Below, piece by piece: positions 29,094 to 36,555 of a DNA stretch of 64,000 nt (the first letter of the stretch is position 1; each line of letters starts with the position of its first letter). Under the pieces are notes generated by a model that saw only the letters and a program-made list of their open reading frames with translations, made no database searches and was not told where the DNA came from. This stretch comes from Lysobacterales bacterium (GTDB taxonomy: Bacteria > Pseudomonadota > Gammaproteobacteria > Xanthomonadales > Ahniellaceae), in the NCBI GenBank assembly GCA_016703225.1, contig JADJCM010000010.1, positions 186,001 to 250,000 on the forward strand, in the 5' to 3' direction. Made by a program: the position numbers and the translations under genes.

Positions 29094-29969
29094 TCAGGCC
29101 AGACCGGCCTGTTTCATCACTTCGGCGGCGTAGTCCTCGACCACCTTCTCGATGCCTTCGCCGACCGCGATGCGGTGGTAGGCGACGACGTCGGCCTTGG
29201 CAGCCTTGAGTGCCGCTTCGACCGTCATGTTGGTGTCGACGACATAGGGCTGGCCATACAGCGTGTTGTCATTGAGGATCTTGGCAACCTTGCCGCCAAT
29301 GATCTTCTCCAGGATCTCGGCCGGCTTGGCTTTGTCCTTGTCCGACATCTTCGCCAGTTCGATTTCCTTTTCCTTGGCGACGAAGTCGGCCGGGACGTCG
29401 CTCGACTTGTTGTAGGGCGGATTCATCGCGGCCACGTGCATGGCCACGCCGCGCGCCAGTTCGACGTTGCCACCCTTCAAGTCAACCAGCACGCCGATGC
29501 GGCCACCATGCACGTAGGCGCCGATGTTGCCGTCCGAGGCCAACGCGACCATGCGTCGCAGCTGGATGTTCTCGCCCAGCTTCAGCACCAGCGCCGAGCG
29601 CAGTTCTTCGATGCTGCCGCCTTCCGCCGCGACGCCCTTGAGCGTCTCGACATCGCTGGCGCCGGAGGCAAGCGCGGCTTGCGCCACCAGTTCGCAAAAA
29701 CGCACGAAGTTCTCGTCCTTGGCGACGAAGTCGGTTTCGGAATTGATCTCGACCATGACCGCGCGGCCGGCACCGGCGGCCATCGAGATGCGACCTTCGG
29801 CGGCGATGCGCCCGGCTTTCTTGTCGGCCTTGGCCAGACCCTGCTTGCGCAGCCATTCCATCGCCGAATCGATGCTGCCGCCGTTTTCGGTCAGCGCCTT
29901 CTTGCACTCCATCATGCCGACGCCGGAACGCTCGCGCAGTTCCTTGACCATGCTTGCGGTGATTTCCAT
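29094..29969 (-). CDS. tsf: Translation elongation factor Ts
   Basis: EF-Ts, 291 residues, recycles EF-Tu by exchanging GDP for GTP. The N-terminal UBA-like domain (VKELRERSGVGMMECKKAL) and the TDFVAKDENF motif that contacts EF-Tu are present; the dimerisation and coiled-coil domains follow. The ATG at 29969 is the family start. It is paired with rpsB as in nearly all bacteria, with terminators on both sides of the gene. Confidence 0.98.
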   Translation of the reverse strand: MEITASMVKELRERSGVGMMECKKALTENGGSIDSAMEWLRKQGLAKADKKAGRIAAEGRISMAAGAGRAVMVEINSETDFVAKDENFVRFCELVAQAALASGASDVETLKGVAAEGGSIEELRSALVLKLGENIQLRRMVALASDGNIGAYVHGGRIGVLVDLKGGNVELARGVAMHVAAMNPPYNKSSDVPADFVAKEKEIELAKMSDKDKAKPAEILEKIIGGKVAKILNDNTLYGQPYVVDTNMTVEAALKAAKADVVAYHRIAVGEGIEKVVEDYAAEVMKQAGLA

Positions 29970-29987
29970 GACTACCTCTCGATGCTC

Positions 29988-30017
29988 AAAAAAAGCGCGG
30001 CGGGAGCTCCGCCGCGC
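29988..30017 (-). terminator. Intrinsic terminator/attenuator between rpsB and tsf
   Basis: On the minus strand: stem GCGCGGCGG, loop AGCTC, stem CCGCCGCGC, followed by seven T residues (29988-29994). It sits 46 bases after the rpsB stop and would reduce tsf transcription relative to rpsB. An rpsB-tsf intergenic terminator is also known in E. coli. Confidence 0.9.
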
Positions 30018-30062
30018 AGGATCCATTGCGCTGCCGTGGCCGCAGCCACGGCATTGCCTGCC

Positions 30063-31004
30063 TTACTCGGCGCTCGGTGTCGCCGCCGGCTTCGGGCCGC
30101 GCGAGGGCGCGCGCTTGGCGCCCGGACCACCCGGGCCCGGCTTGCCACCGGGGCCACCCGGACCGCGACGGTTCGGGCCGCCCGGCTTGCGATCACGGTC
30201 GTTGCGGTCATTGCGACCACCGCGGTCATCGCGGCGGCGCGGTGCGTCTTCCTTGGCGACCGGGTTGCCAGCCGCATCGAGTTCGACGAACTCGTCCTTG
30301 GCATTGGCCGGAATCGCCGGAGCAGCCGCCTTGCCTTCGAGCACGGCGTCGGCAGCGGCGGCGGCGTACAGTTGCACCGCGCGGATCGCGTCGTCGTTGC
30401 CGGGAATGATGTAGTCCGCGAGCGACGGGTCGTAGTTGGTATCGACCACGGCGATGACCGGAATGCCGAGCGTGCGCGCTTCCTTGATCGCAATTTCCTC
30501 ATGGCCGACATCGATCACGAACAATGCGTCCGGCAGCGCGTTCATGTTCTTGATGCCGCCGAGCGAACGCTCCAGCTTCTCCTGCTCGCGCTTGAGCGAA
30601 AGCACCTCGTGCTTGACGCGCTTCTCGAAGCTGCCGTCGGTGTGCATTGCCTCGATTTCCTTCAGGCGCGCAACCGACTGGCGCACCGTGCGGAAATTGG
30701 TGAGCATGCCGCCGAGCCAGCGGTGCGTCACGAACGGCATGCCGCAGCGCGCCGCTTCGGACTTCACCGCTTCGCGCGCCGAGCGCTTGGTGCCGACGAA
30801 CATCACGCTGCCGCGCTTCTGGGCCATGCCGGACAGGAAGTTCATCGCGTCCGTGAACAGCGGCATGGTTTTTTCGAGATTGATGATGTGGATCTTCCCG
30901 CGCGCGCCGAAAATGTAGGGCGCCATCTTGGGATTCCAGTAACGGGTCTGGTGGCCGAAATGCACGCCGGCTTCGAGCATCTGGCGCATGGTGACTTGAG
31001 GCAT
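30063..31004 (-). CDS. rpsB: 30S ribosomal protein S2 with a long C-terminal extension
   Basis: Residues 1 to about 230 are a normal S2, with VTMRQMLEAGVHFGHQTRYW, the coiled-coil segment (FEKRVKHEVLSLKREQEKLE) and GIPVIAVVDTNYDPSLADYI. S2 binds the 30S head-body junction and is needed to recruit S1. The protein has 313 residues against 241 in E. coli. The extra stretch of about 60 residues at the C-terminus is Arg/Gly/Pro/Asp-rich (GGRNDRNDRDRKPGGPNRR and so on), low in complexity and probably disordered. The ATG at 31004 has a good GGAG site upstream. A structured leader precedes it. Confidence 0.98.
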   Translation of the reverse strand: MPQVTMRQMLEAGVHFGHQTRYWNPKMAPYIFGARGKIHIINLEKTMPLFTDAMNFLSGMAQKRGSVMFVGTKRSAREAVKSEAARCGMPFVTHRWLGGMLTNFRTVRQSVARLKEIEAMHTDGSFEKRVKHEVLSLKREQEKLERSLGGIKNMNALPDALFVIDVGHEEIAIKEARTLGIPVIAVVDTNYDPSLADYIIPGNDDAIRAVQLYAAAAADAVLEGKAAAPAIPANAKDEFVELDAAGNPVAKEDAPRRRDDRGGRNDRNDRDRKPGGPNRRGPGGPGGKPGPGGPGAKRAPSRGPKPAATPSAE

Positions 31005-31021
31005 GGTGAACTCCTTTGCTT

Positions 31022-31064
31022 GAAACACAACCGTCTCCACTGGGAGACCTGCGTATCGTGTTTC
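31022..31064 (-). ncRNA. Candidate rpsB leader structure (S2 autoregulation)
   Basis: Two nested stems in the 5' leader, starting 17 bases before the rpsB start codon. The outer stem is GAAACAC/GTGTTTC (31058-31064 with 31022-31028). The inner stem is GTCTCC/GGAGAC with a four-base loop (31033-31048). S2 represses its own mRNA through its leader in E. coli, and structured rpsB leaders are described in proteobacteria. That this one binds S2 is inferred from position and structure. Confidence 0.6.
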
Positions 31065-31202
31065 GGGGTTTGGACCTCCACGTTTCCGCCAGGACCGACC
31101 CTGTGTCGCGAGCGACCAAGGCACCCCAGTCCGGGTGACGAAACGTGTGTGGATTCGGCGGGATTGCCGTGTGCCGTCGGATCGATCCGACAAAGCCGCG
31201 GG

Positions 31203-31232
31203 ATTCTAGCCGCGCCGCAGGGCTCGCCGCAA
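31203..31232 (-). promoter_or_regulatory. Candidate promoter of rpsB-tsf
   Basis: On the minus strand TTGCGG (31232-31227) and TAGAAT (31208-31203) are separated by 18 bases, placing the RNA start near 31196, about 190 bases before rpsB. The -10 is good and the -35 weak. It is the only sigma-70-like pair I see in the 249-base gap. Confidence 0.4.
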
Positions 31233-31253
31233 GCCGAAGCCTCGATTGCCCGA

Positions 31254-31796
31254 TCAGTGCTCGCTCGGGCCGGCACCGGTGGGCGGGGCAATCGCGACCG
31301 GGTCCAGGCAGTGAATGTGTTCGAAGTGCGCGTCGGTGACTGCCAGTTGCCGGGTTTCCGGTTGACCCGAGGCCATCGAGGAACCGCTGAGCGCGAGCGC
31401 GAAGCGGCCAGAGACGAGCCAGCCATCGGCGACCCGGGTCAGCCCGGTGATCTCGGCACTGCCCTCGCGCACGCCGCTGAAGCTGGCATCGCCGAGATTG
31501 GCGAGCACGTAGGTGATGTCGCGTGGGCCGGGTTGGTCGTCGCCCCGAGCCAGACCGAGATGCAGGGCATCGTCGTGCTCGCTGCGGGCGAAGCTGAACA
31601 TGAACTGCGCCCGCTCGTCGAGATTGAAGTGGTTGAGCATGCAGACGTCGCGGGTTTGCGCCCGATAGGGCTGGTCGTCGACGCGGGCGCTGAACGACGG
31701 TTCGCCAACGCTCAGCGTGGAGGCCGCGGTTTGCGGTTTGCAGGCGCCGATCAGGGTCAACGCTGCGAGCATCAGGGCATTGCGCAATGCGGACAT
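31254..31796 (-). CDS. Small lipoprotein of unknown function
   Basis: A 180-residue exported protein. The signal MSALRNALMLAALTLIGAC ends in a lipobox (LIGA/C, Cys20), so it should be a lipoprotein. No catalytic motif is recognisable. The mature part looks beta-rich (DDQPYRAQTRDVCMLNHFN; AQFMFSFARS; ITYVLANLGD; ITGLTRVADGWLVSGRFALA) and ends in HFEHIHCLDP. I chose the ATG at 31796 because the signal peptide follows; the frame is open far upstream. It is divergent from folP. Function unknown. Confidence 0.75.
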   Translation of the reverse strand: MSALRNALMLAALTLIGACKPQTAASTLSVGEPSFSARVDDQPYRAQTRDVCMLNHFNLDERAQFMFSFARSEHDDALHLGLARGDDQPGPRDITYVLANLGDASFSGVREGSAEITGLTRVADGWLVSGRFALALSGSSMASGQPETRQLAVTDAHFEHIHCLDPVAIAPPTGAGPSEH

Positions 31797-31925
31797 GGCG
31801 GAGGTTACGCAAACGGGGGACTGCCGGAGCCTAGCATTGCAGGGTTCGCTGTCGCCTGTCGCTGTCGCCTTGCCCCGGTGACGGACACGCGGCATGGTGT
31901 CGGCCTCACGACTGCGGACCACCAC

Positions 31926-32843
31926 ATGACTCTCGACGCACTCTTCGGCGGCAGCAGCTTGCCCGGGCTGCAGATCGGCCGCCACACGCTGCAGCTCGAT
32001 CGCGCCCGCATCATGGCGGTGCTGAACGTGACCCCGGATTCGTTCTCCGACGGCGGTCGCTTCATCGGCCTGGACGCCGCGCTGACGCAGGCGCAGCGAC
32101 TGGTCGAAGAGGGCGCCGATCTGCTCGACATCGGTGGTGAGTCGACCCGCCCGGGTGCAGTCGAGGTCTCGGTCGACGCGGAAATTGCGCGCGTAGTTCC
32201 GGTCATCGAGGCGATCGCGAGCCGCTTCGATCTTCCGATTTCGATCGACACCTCGAAACCCGAGGTGATGCGTGCCGCCGTCGCGGCCGGCGCCGGCCTG
32301 ATCAACGACGTGAACGCGCTGCGCGCCGAGGGGGCACTGGAAGCCGCCGCTGCGCTCAAGGTTTCAGTCTGCCTGATGCACATGCAGGGCGAGCCGCGCA
32401 CGATGCAGGATGCGCCGCACTACGACGACGTGGTCGGCGAGGTGAAGCGATTCCTCGCCGATCGCGTGCTGTCTTGCCAGATGGCGGGCATCGACAAGAA
32501 GCGCATCGTGATCGACCCCGGCTTCGGTTTCGGCAAGTCGCTGGAGCACAATCTGGCGCTGCTGGCGCAGCTCGGTCAATTCGCGAGCATCGAGGCGCCG
32601 CTGTTGGTGGGGCTGTCGCGCAAGCGCTTGATCGGCGCCATCACCGGGCGCGAGATGGACCAGCGCGCCGCCGGCTCCGCGGCCGCGGCACTGCTCGCGG
32701 TCGAGCGCGGCGCGTGCATCGTGCGCGTGCACGACGTCGCCGCCACCCGCGATGCGCTGGCGATGTACCAGGCCTTGCGGCCATTCGAGAAGGCGCCGAA
32801 ACGCGCTACCGGCAAGCCGAAAACGCCCTGGGATGACGACTGA
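31926..32843 (+). CDS. folP: Dihydropteroate synthase
   Basis: A 305-residue TIM-barrel enzyme of folate synthesis. It condenses pABA with hydroxymethyl-dihydropterin diphosphate and is the sulfonamide target. The two family signatures are clear: IMAVLNVTPDSFSDGG and DLLDIGGESTRPGA. Also present are IDTSKPEVMRAAVAAGA, VIDPGFGFGKSLEHN and LVGLSRKRLIG. I chose the ATG at 31926; the barrel begins about 20 residues later. The C-terminal tail (KAPKRATGKPKTPWDDD) is an extra basic-acidic extension. It is monocistronic here, away from its common partners ftsH and glmM. Confidence 0.97.
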   Translation: MTLDALFGGSSLPGLQIGRHTLQLDRARIMAVLNVTPDSFSDGGRFIGLDAALTQAQRLVEEGADLLDIGGESTRPGAVEVSVDAEIARVVPVIEAIASRFDLPISIDTSKPEVMRAAVAAGAGLINDVNALRAEGALEAAAALKVSVCLMHMQGEPRTMQDAPHYDDVVGEVKRFLADRVLSCQMAGIDKKRIVIDPGFGFGKSLEHNLALLAQLGQFASIEAPLLVGLSRKRLIGAITGREMDQRAAGSAAAALLAVERGACIVRVHDVAATRDALAMYQALRPFEKAPKRATGKPKTPWDDD

Positions 32844-32891
32844 TCCGGAACGAAAAAGCCGGGCAACGCCCCGCTCACGTGGCTTTGGTAG

Positions 32892-32923
32892 GGTGCGCTA
32901 GCCGCGCAGCGGCGTAGCGCACC
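32892..32923. terminator. Long hairpin between converging folP and the DUF4785-type gene
   Basis: GGTGCGCTA-GCCGC, loop GCA, GCGGC-G-TAGCGCACC gives a 14-bp stem with one bulged G. There is no T-run, so it may act as a bidirectional terminator with Rho or as an mRNA 3' stabiliser. The GGTGCGCTA/TAGCGCACC arms resemble dispersed palindromic repeats of Xanthomonadales, which I cannot verify here. Confidence 0.55.
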
Positions 32924-32935
32924 GAAACCGATCGG

Positions 32936-34165
32936 TTACCGATCCACCCGCACCCCAGTCCGACGCAGTTCGACCGTGCTCAGGTCGGCCTGGTCGACCA
33001 GCGTCAAGTCGCGGATCTGGAACGGACCGGTCACCCCGGCCTTGGCCATGGTCGCCGCATCGAACACCAGTTGCAGATCTCCGGCACCTGGCTTCAGCAC
33101 CGCCGCACTGCTCGCCTGCGCGGCGGGGCGCAGCTTGCCGGCGTCCATGCCGTAGAGCGTGCCGCGGACCTCGAAGCGGCTCTCGGCACCGACGCGCAGC
33201 GGAAAGCTCATCGCCAGTGATCCGTCGTCGCTGCGCACGGCCTTGGCACCACCCGCGAACTGCGCGCGCGGCACGCTGGAGGCGAATGCGGTCGTGGCGT
33301 CGCGCTGCACGCTTGCGCCCTTGGCCGAGGCGAAGGCATGCACTTCCCACAGGCCCGGGCCGGCGCCGGCGAGCGCATCGTGGGCGACTTCGGCGACATA
33401 GCGACCGTCGCTGCCGCGCTTGAAGGCGAGGTCGAACGAAGCACCGTTCGGAGCCGTCACCATGCCGTCGATCGAATCGACTGCCTCGTTGGCATTGAGG
33501 CTGGCAAACACCTTGTAGGTCTGTCCGTGGCTGGCGACGATACGGTCCATGCTGAGGCGCAGCATTTCGCTGCTGTCCGGCTCGAACACATGCACCAGGT
33601 AATCCTGCGCCGCCTTCGGCAGCGACAGCGAAATCGTACCCGGGGCGATGTCGCTCTTGAGCTGGAATGCCAGCGTGCCGTCCGGGAAGTCGGTGCCGGC
33701 CATCTTCAGTTCGGCGTCGTCGGCGGCATTGGCCATCGCGGCGCGGCCCTGGATCGCTTTGCCGGCTGCGGTAATGACGATGTCGTCGGTGCTGAGCGGG
33801 TGCGCGGCCTTGGCATCGGCGCCGACCGGCGACAGACGGATCAGTGCGCCGCGGGAAGTCGTGTGCAGGGTCGTGCCCTTGGCCAGTTCGGCGCCGGGCA
33901 CGCGCGTCCAGTATTCCTTGCTCTCGCGCACGAAGGGTTGCTGCGGCGCGATTTTCTGGTCGGCCGGAAGCACCCAGCTGAAGTGCACCGGCTGCGTCTC
34001 CATCTGCGCGCCCGGGAGCGGCGCGGCCTTGGCGGTGACCAGCGTGGTCGCGATGATGTCACCCGCATCGGGTTGGATGGTGAGGTCGGTTTCCATGCGC
34101 GCGGCCGCGGCGGTACCGCTGAGCGCGAAGGCGAGGGCAATCGAGAGAATGGTCTTGGTGTTCAT
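32936..34165 (-). CDS. Secreted DUF4785-type protein
   Basis: A 409-residue exported protein with a signal peptide ending at TAAAA/RMETD. From overall character I place it with the DUF4785 proteins of Xanthomonadales and Legionella, with moderate certainty. The middle contains HVFEPDSSEMLRLSMDRIVA and VASHGQTYKVFASLNANE, like beta-sandwich domains. A Cys is absent from the mature part. The gene lies 15 bases behind a secreted lipase-like gene on the same strand, so the two are probably co-expressed. It could act as a partner or accessory domain of that hydrolase, but this is inference only. Confidence 0.75.
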   Translation of the reverse strand: MNTKTILSIALAFALSGTAAAARMETDLTIQPDAGDIIATTLVTAKAAPLPGAQMETQPVHFSWVLPADQKIAPQQPFVRESKEYWTRVPGAELAKGTTLHTTSRGALIRLSPVGADAKAAHPLSTDDIVITAAGKAIQGRAAMANAADDAELKMAGTDFPDGTLAFQLKSDIAPGTISLSLPKAAQDYLVHVFEPDSSEMLRLSMDRIVASHGQTYKVFASLNANEAVDSIDGMVTAPNGASFDLAFKRGSDGRYVAEVAHDALAGAGPGLWEVHAFASAKGASVQRDATTAFASSVPRAQFAGGAKAVRSDDGSLAMSFPLRVGAESRFEVRGTLYGMDAGKLRPAAQASSAAVLKPGAGDLQLVFDAATMAKAGVTGPFQIRDLTLVDQADLSTVELRRTGVRVDR

Positions 34166-34180
34166 GGGCTGCTCCGATGC

Positions 34181-35032
34181 TCAAACGTCGTTGCGCAAGA
34201 TCACGTCGAGGCCGAAGCACTTGCGACGGCTCTGGTTGTGCGACAGCGGCTCCGACCCGGCCATGCGGCTGGTGTCGTAGAACCAGACGCGGCCGGCCGC
34301 GGCCTGGCTGGTGCAGTTGAGAAACCCGTCGGAACAGGAGTTCAGCCAGTTCTGCGTGGTTTCCAGCCCGAGGTTCTCGGTGTAGCCGCCGCAGTACGAA
34401 TCGCCATCGAAGGGCGAGGAGTCGACATCGGTGCCAACCACCGACCAGAAGCCTTTCGGCAGCGCCGGACGGCCCGAGGTGCCATACAAATTGTTGGCGT
34501 TGTAAGTCGCCATCCAGCTGCTCTGCTGCATGCGCACTGCGTCATTCTTGTAGCCCATCAGCCAGCCGAGCGCAGACTCGAAGACGTTGCCGGCCATCAC
34601 CGCGTCGGCCAGCGGCGTGCCCGCGGACGAGGGCGCCAGCGCGTTGACCCAGCGGATCTTGGAGATGATGTTCGGGTAGCGGCTGTCGTAGGTCGGGTTC
34701 GACAGGATCCAGCGCATGACGTTGCCGCCGTTGCTGTGCGTGATCACGACCATGTCGGTGATGCCCTTGCTGCTGATGAAGCTGCTGAGCTGGCCGGCCA
34801 GGCAGCCAGCGGCACCCGAAGTCCACATGTACTGGGTGAAGTCGCAGTTGATGACCGTGTAGTTCGCGGTATTCGGCAGTCCCTGGCGCACGGAATTGAC
34901 CATCTCCGAGGTCCAGTAGTCGGCCAGCGCATTGGTCTGCTTGCCGGTGCCATGGACAAAGGCGACCCCGGTATTGGCTTGCGCGGCGAGCGCGCACAGG
35001 CCCAGCAAGATGCAGGCAAGAAGCTTTCGCAC
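34181..35032 (-). CDS. Secreted alpha/beta-hydrolase (lipase-like)
   Basis: A 283-residue hydrolase with a signal peptide (MRKLLACILLGLCALAAQA). The mature part begins NTGVAFVHGTGKQ, the HG oxyanion motif of lipases. The nucleophile elbow is VVITHSNGGNVMRW, where Thr replaces the usual Gly of GHSxGG. A histidine in GSEPLSHNQSRR near the C-terminus can complete the triad. Five or more Cys residues suggest disulfides, in keeping with export. It is the first gene of a two-gene unit with the DUF4785-type protein. Substrate unknown; lipid or ester hydrolysis is likely. Confidence 0.85.
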   Translation of the reverse strand: MRKLLACILLGLCALAAQANTGVAFVHGTGKQTNALADYWTSEMVNSVRQGLPNTANYTVINCDFTQYMWTSGAAGCLAGQLSSFISSKGITDMVVITHSNGGNVMRWILSNPTYDSRYPNIISKIRWVNALAPSSAGTPLADAVMAGNVFESALGWLMGYKNDAVRMQQSSWMATYNANNLYGTSGRPALPKGFWSVVGTDVDSSPFDGDSYCGGYTENLGLETTQNWLNSCSDGFLNCTSQAAAGRVWFYDTSRMAGSEPLSHNQSRRKCFGLDVILRNDV

Positions 35033-35173
35033 GATGTCCTCCCGTTCGAATTGCGTGGACGCGCTGTCACCAGTCGCGGGTCGGCAGTCCCTGTCGCCCG
35101 TCGCGGTCGCGTTCGTCGGATTCGAGTGCGGCGAGGTCCTCCCCCTGTCACCGCGGCACGAATGAAAGCAGAC

Positions 35174-35215
35174 AAAATCCCCGTGTCGGGGGTTCGATTC
35201 CCTCCCTGGCCACCA
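35174..35215 (+). tRNA. 3' fragment of a tRNA-Phe gene (not functional)
   Basis: Forty-two bases match the 3' half of a gammaproteobacterial tRNA-Phe(GAA). They run from the anticodon loop and 3' anticodon stem (AAAATCCCC), through GTGTC and the T arm (GGGGG-TTCGATT-CCCTC) to the acceptor strand CCTGGCC, discriminator A and encoded CCA. The bases upstream do not form a D arm or a complementary acceptor strand, so the 5' half is missing. Such a fragment, followed by the native terminator, is what remains at the far end of an element that integrated into a tRNA gene. No intact tRNA-Phe and no integrase are in the window. The 306-base gap 35033-35338 holds only this, the terminator and the repeat below. 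Confidence 0.85.
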
Positions 35216-35226
35216 TTTTCAGAGAA

Positions 35227-35254
35227 GGGCTGCGAGCGATCGCGGCCCTTTTTT
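35227..35254 (+). terminator. Intrinsic terminator behind the tRNA-Phe fragment
   Basis: A nine-pair stem (GGGCTGCGA/TCGCGGCCC with one T-G pair), loop GCGA, followed by six T. It is probably the original terminator of the tRNA gene. Confidence 0.85.
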
Positions 35255-35257
35255 CAG

Positions 35258-35290
35258 GCCTGTCTTGAGACAGGCAAGAATGACACAACA
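35258..35290 (-). repeat. 33-bp sequence related to the right end of the IS at 1807-3699
   Basis: On the minus strand it matches IS bases 3630-3662 at about 30 of 33 positions (TGTTGTGTCATT, then TTGCCTGTCTCA, then ACAGGC). It contains a hairpin GCCTGTCT/AGACAGGC. It may be the remnant of a related element, or a shared sequence that the IS has picked up. Confidence 0.6.
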
Positions 35291-35338
35291 GCCCCATCCC
35301 GTTTTGTGTGGTCGCATCGCAGACGATTGCCGGGTCCA

Positions 35339-36460
35339 TCACCGCGCGCGTGCTGGGGGCGGGCGCAGGCGCAGCAGCAGGCCTTGGGTTTCGGTGAGGA
35401 GGTAGAGGGCGCCGTCGGGGCCTTGGCGGACGTCGCGGATGCGGTCTTTGCGGTTGGCGAGCAGGCGTTCTTCGTGGACGACCTTGCCGTGCTTGAGTTC
35501 GAGGCGGGCGAGCAGGGTGAATTTCAGGGCGCCGACGAACAGGTGGCCGTTCCAGGCGCCAGCGGCCGGGGTAGTGAGGAAGGCCATGCCGCTCGGTGCG
35601 ATCGAGGGCGTCCACTGGTGCAGCGGCTGTTCCATGCCGGGCTTGGCCGTGCCTTCGCCGATTTTCGGGCCGTAGTATTCGCGGCCGTAGGTGATCACCG
35701 GCCAGCCGTAGTTCGCGCCCTTGCGGATGAGGTTGATCTCGTCGCCGCCGCGCGGGCCGTGTTCGTGTTCGAACAATTCACCGGTGATGGGATGCCGCGT
35801 CAGGCCCTGCGGGTTGCGATGGCCGTAGCTCCATACCGACGGATCGGCGCCGGCGCGGCCGACGAAGGGGTTGTCCTTGGGCACGGTGCCGTCGCGGGCG
35901 ATGCGGATGATCTTGCCGTAGGTCTTGTCGAGTTGCTGGGCGCGATCGCGATGGTCGCCGCGTTCGCCGACGCTGGCGTAGAGGAAGCCATCGCGGCCGA
36001 TGACGATGCGCGAGCCGAAGTGCTGGCCGCCGTCGTATCCCGGGTGCTGCCGGAACAGTACGCGCAGGTTTGCCAGCGTGCCCCGTTCCAGTCGCGCGCT
36101 GGCGATGGCGGTGTGCGCGCCATCCGCTGCCGGAGCGGCATAGGAGAAATACAGCGTGCGATTGCTGGCGAAGTCGGGATCGAGCACCACGTCGAGCAGG
36201 CCGCCCTGGCCGATGGCGTAGACCTCGGGTACACCGGCCAGCGGCGCGCCGATGCGTCCGTCCGGCTCGATGATGCGCATCGTGCCGCCGCGTTCGGTGA
36301 TCAGGAACCGGCCGTCCGGCAGGAACGCCAACGCCCAGGGACTGATCAGGCCGCGCGCGATGGTGCGGATCTCGACCGGGCCGAGTTCGCTGTCGATCAT
36401 TTCGGCTGGCGCCGCGTGCGCCGACAGCGACGCGAGCGACAGCAGGATCAGAATGCGCAT
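35339..36460 (-). CDS. PQQ-dependent aldose sugar dehydrogenase family protein
   Basis: A 373-residue periplasmic six-bladed beta-propeller of the soluble glucose/aldose dehydrogenase (GSDH, YliI/Asd) family. A signal peptide (MRILILLSLASLSAHAA) is followed by GLISPWALAFLPDGRFLITER, GQGGLLDVVLDP and PGYDGGQHFGSRIVIGRDG, where the catalytic His of the family lies. LYASVGERGD and YGHRNPQGL complete the pattern. The protein oxidises aldoses with PQQ; whether this bacterium makes PQQ cannot be seen here. I chose the ATG at 36460 because the signal peptide follows. Its 3' end lies 49 bases from the IS-related repeat. Confidence 0.9.
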   Translation of the reverse strand: MRILILLSLASLSAHAAPAEMIDSELGPVEIRTIARGLISPWALAFLPDGRFLITERGGTMRIIEPDGRIGAPLAGVPEVYAIGQGGLLDVVLDPDFASNRTLYFSYAAPAADGAHTAIASARLERGTLANLRVLFRQHPGYDGGQHFGSRIVIGRDGFLYASVGERGDHRDRAQQLDKTYGKIIRIARDGTVPKDNPFVGRAGADPSVWSYGHRNPQGLTRHPITGELFEHEHGPRGGDEINLIRKGANYGWPVITYGREYYGPKIGEGTAKPGMEQPLHQWTPSIAPSGMAFLTTPAAGAWNGHLFVGALKFTLLARLELKHGKVVHEERLLANRKDRIRDVRQGPDGALYLLTETQGLLLRLRPPPARAR

Positions 36461-36555
36461 GCGCCGTCTCCTTCCGCGAGGTGTCGAGCATAGCCGCGGC
36501 GGATTGCGTCGCGCGCCGCGCCTCGCCATGCTCGCCGCATCAGGCGAGGGCGACG

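Noticed and set aside
29007..32843. Very long plus-strand frame of about 1278 codons
   Set aside because: Only the last 305 codons (folP) have family sequence; the rest runs antisense to tsf and rpsB. Long antisense frames are expected at this GC content.
35174..35215. A functional tRNA gene
   Set aside because: The T arm and acceptor 3' strand are present, but no D arm, anticodon stem 5' side or acceptor 5' strand can be found upstream.
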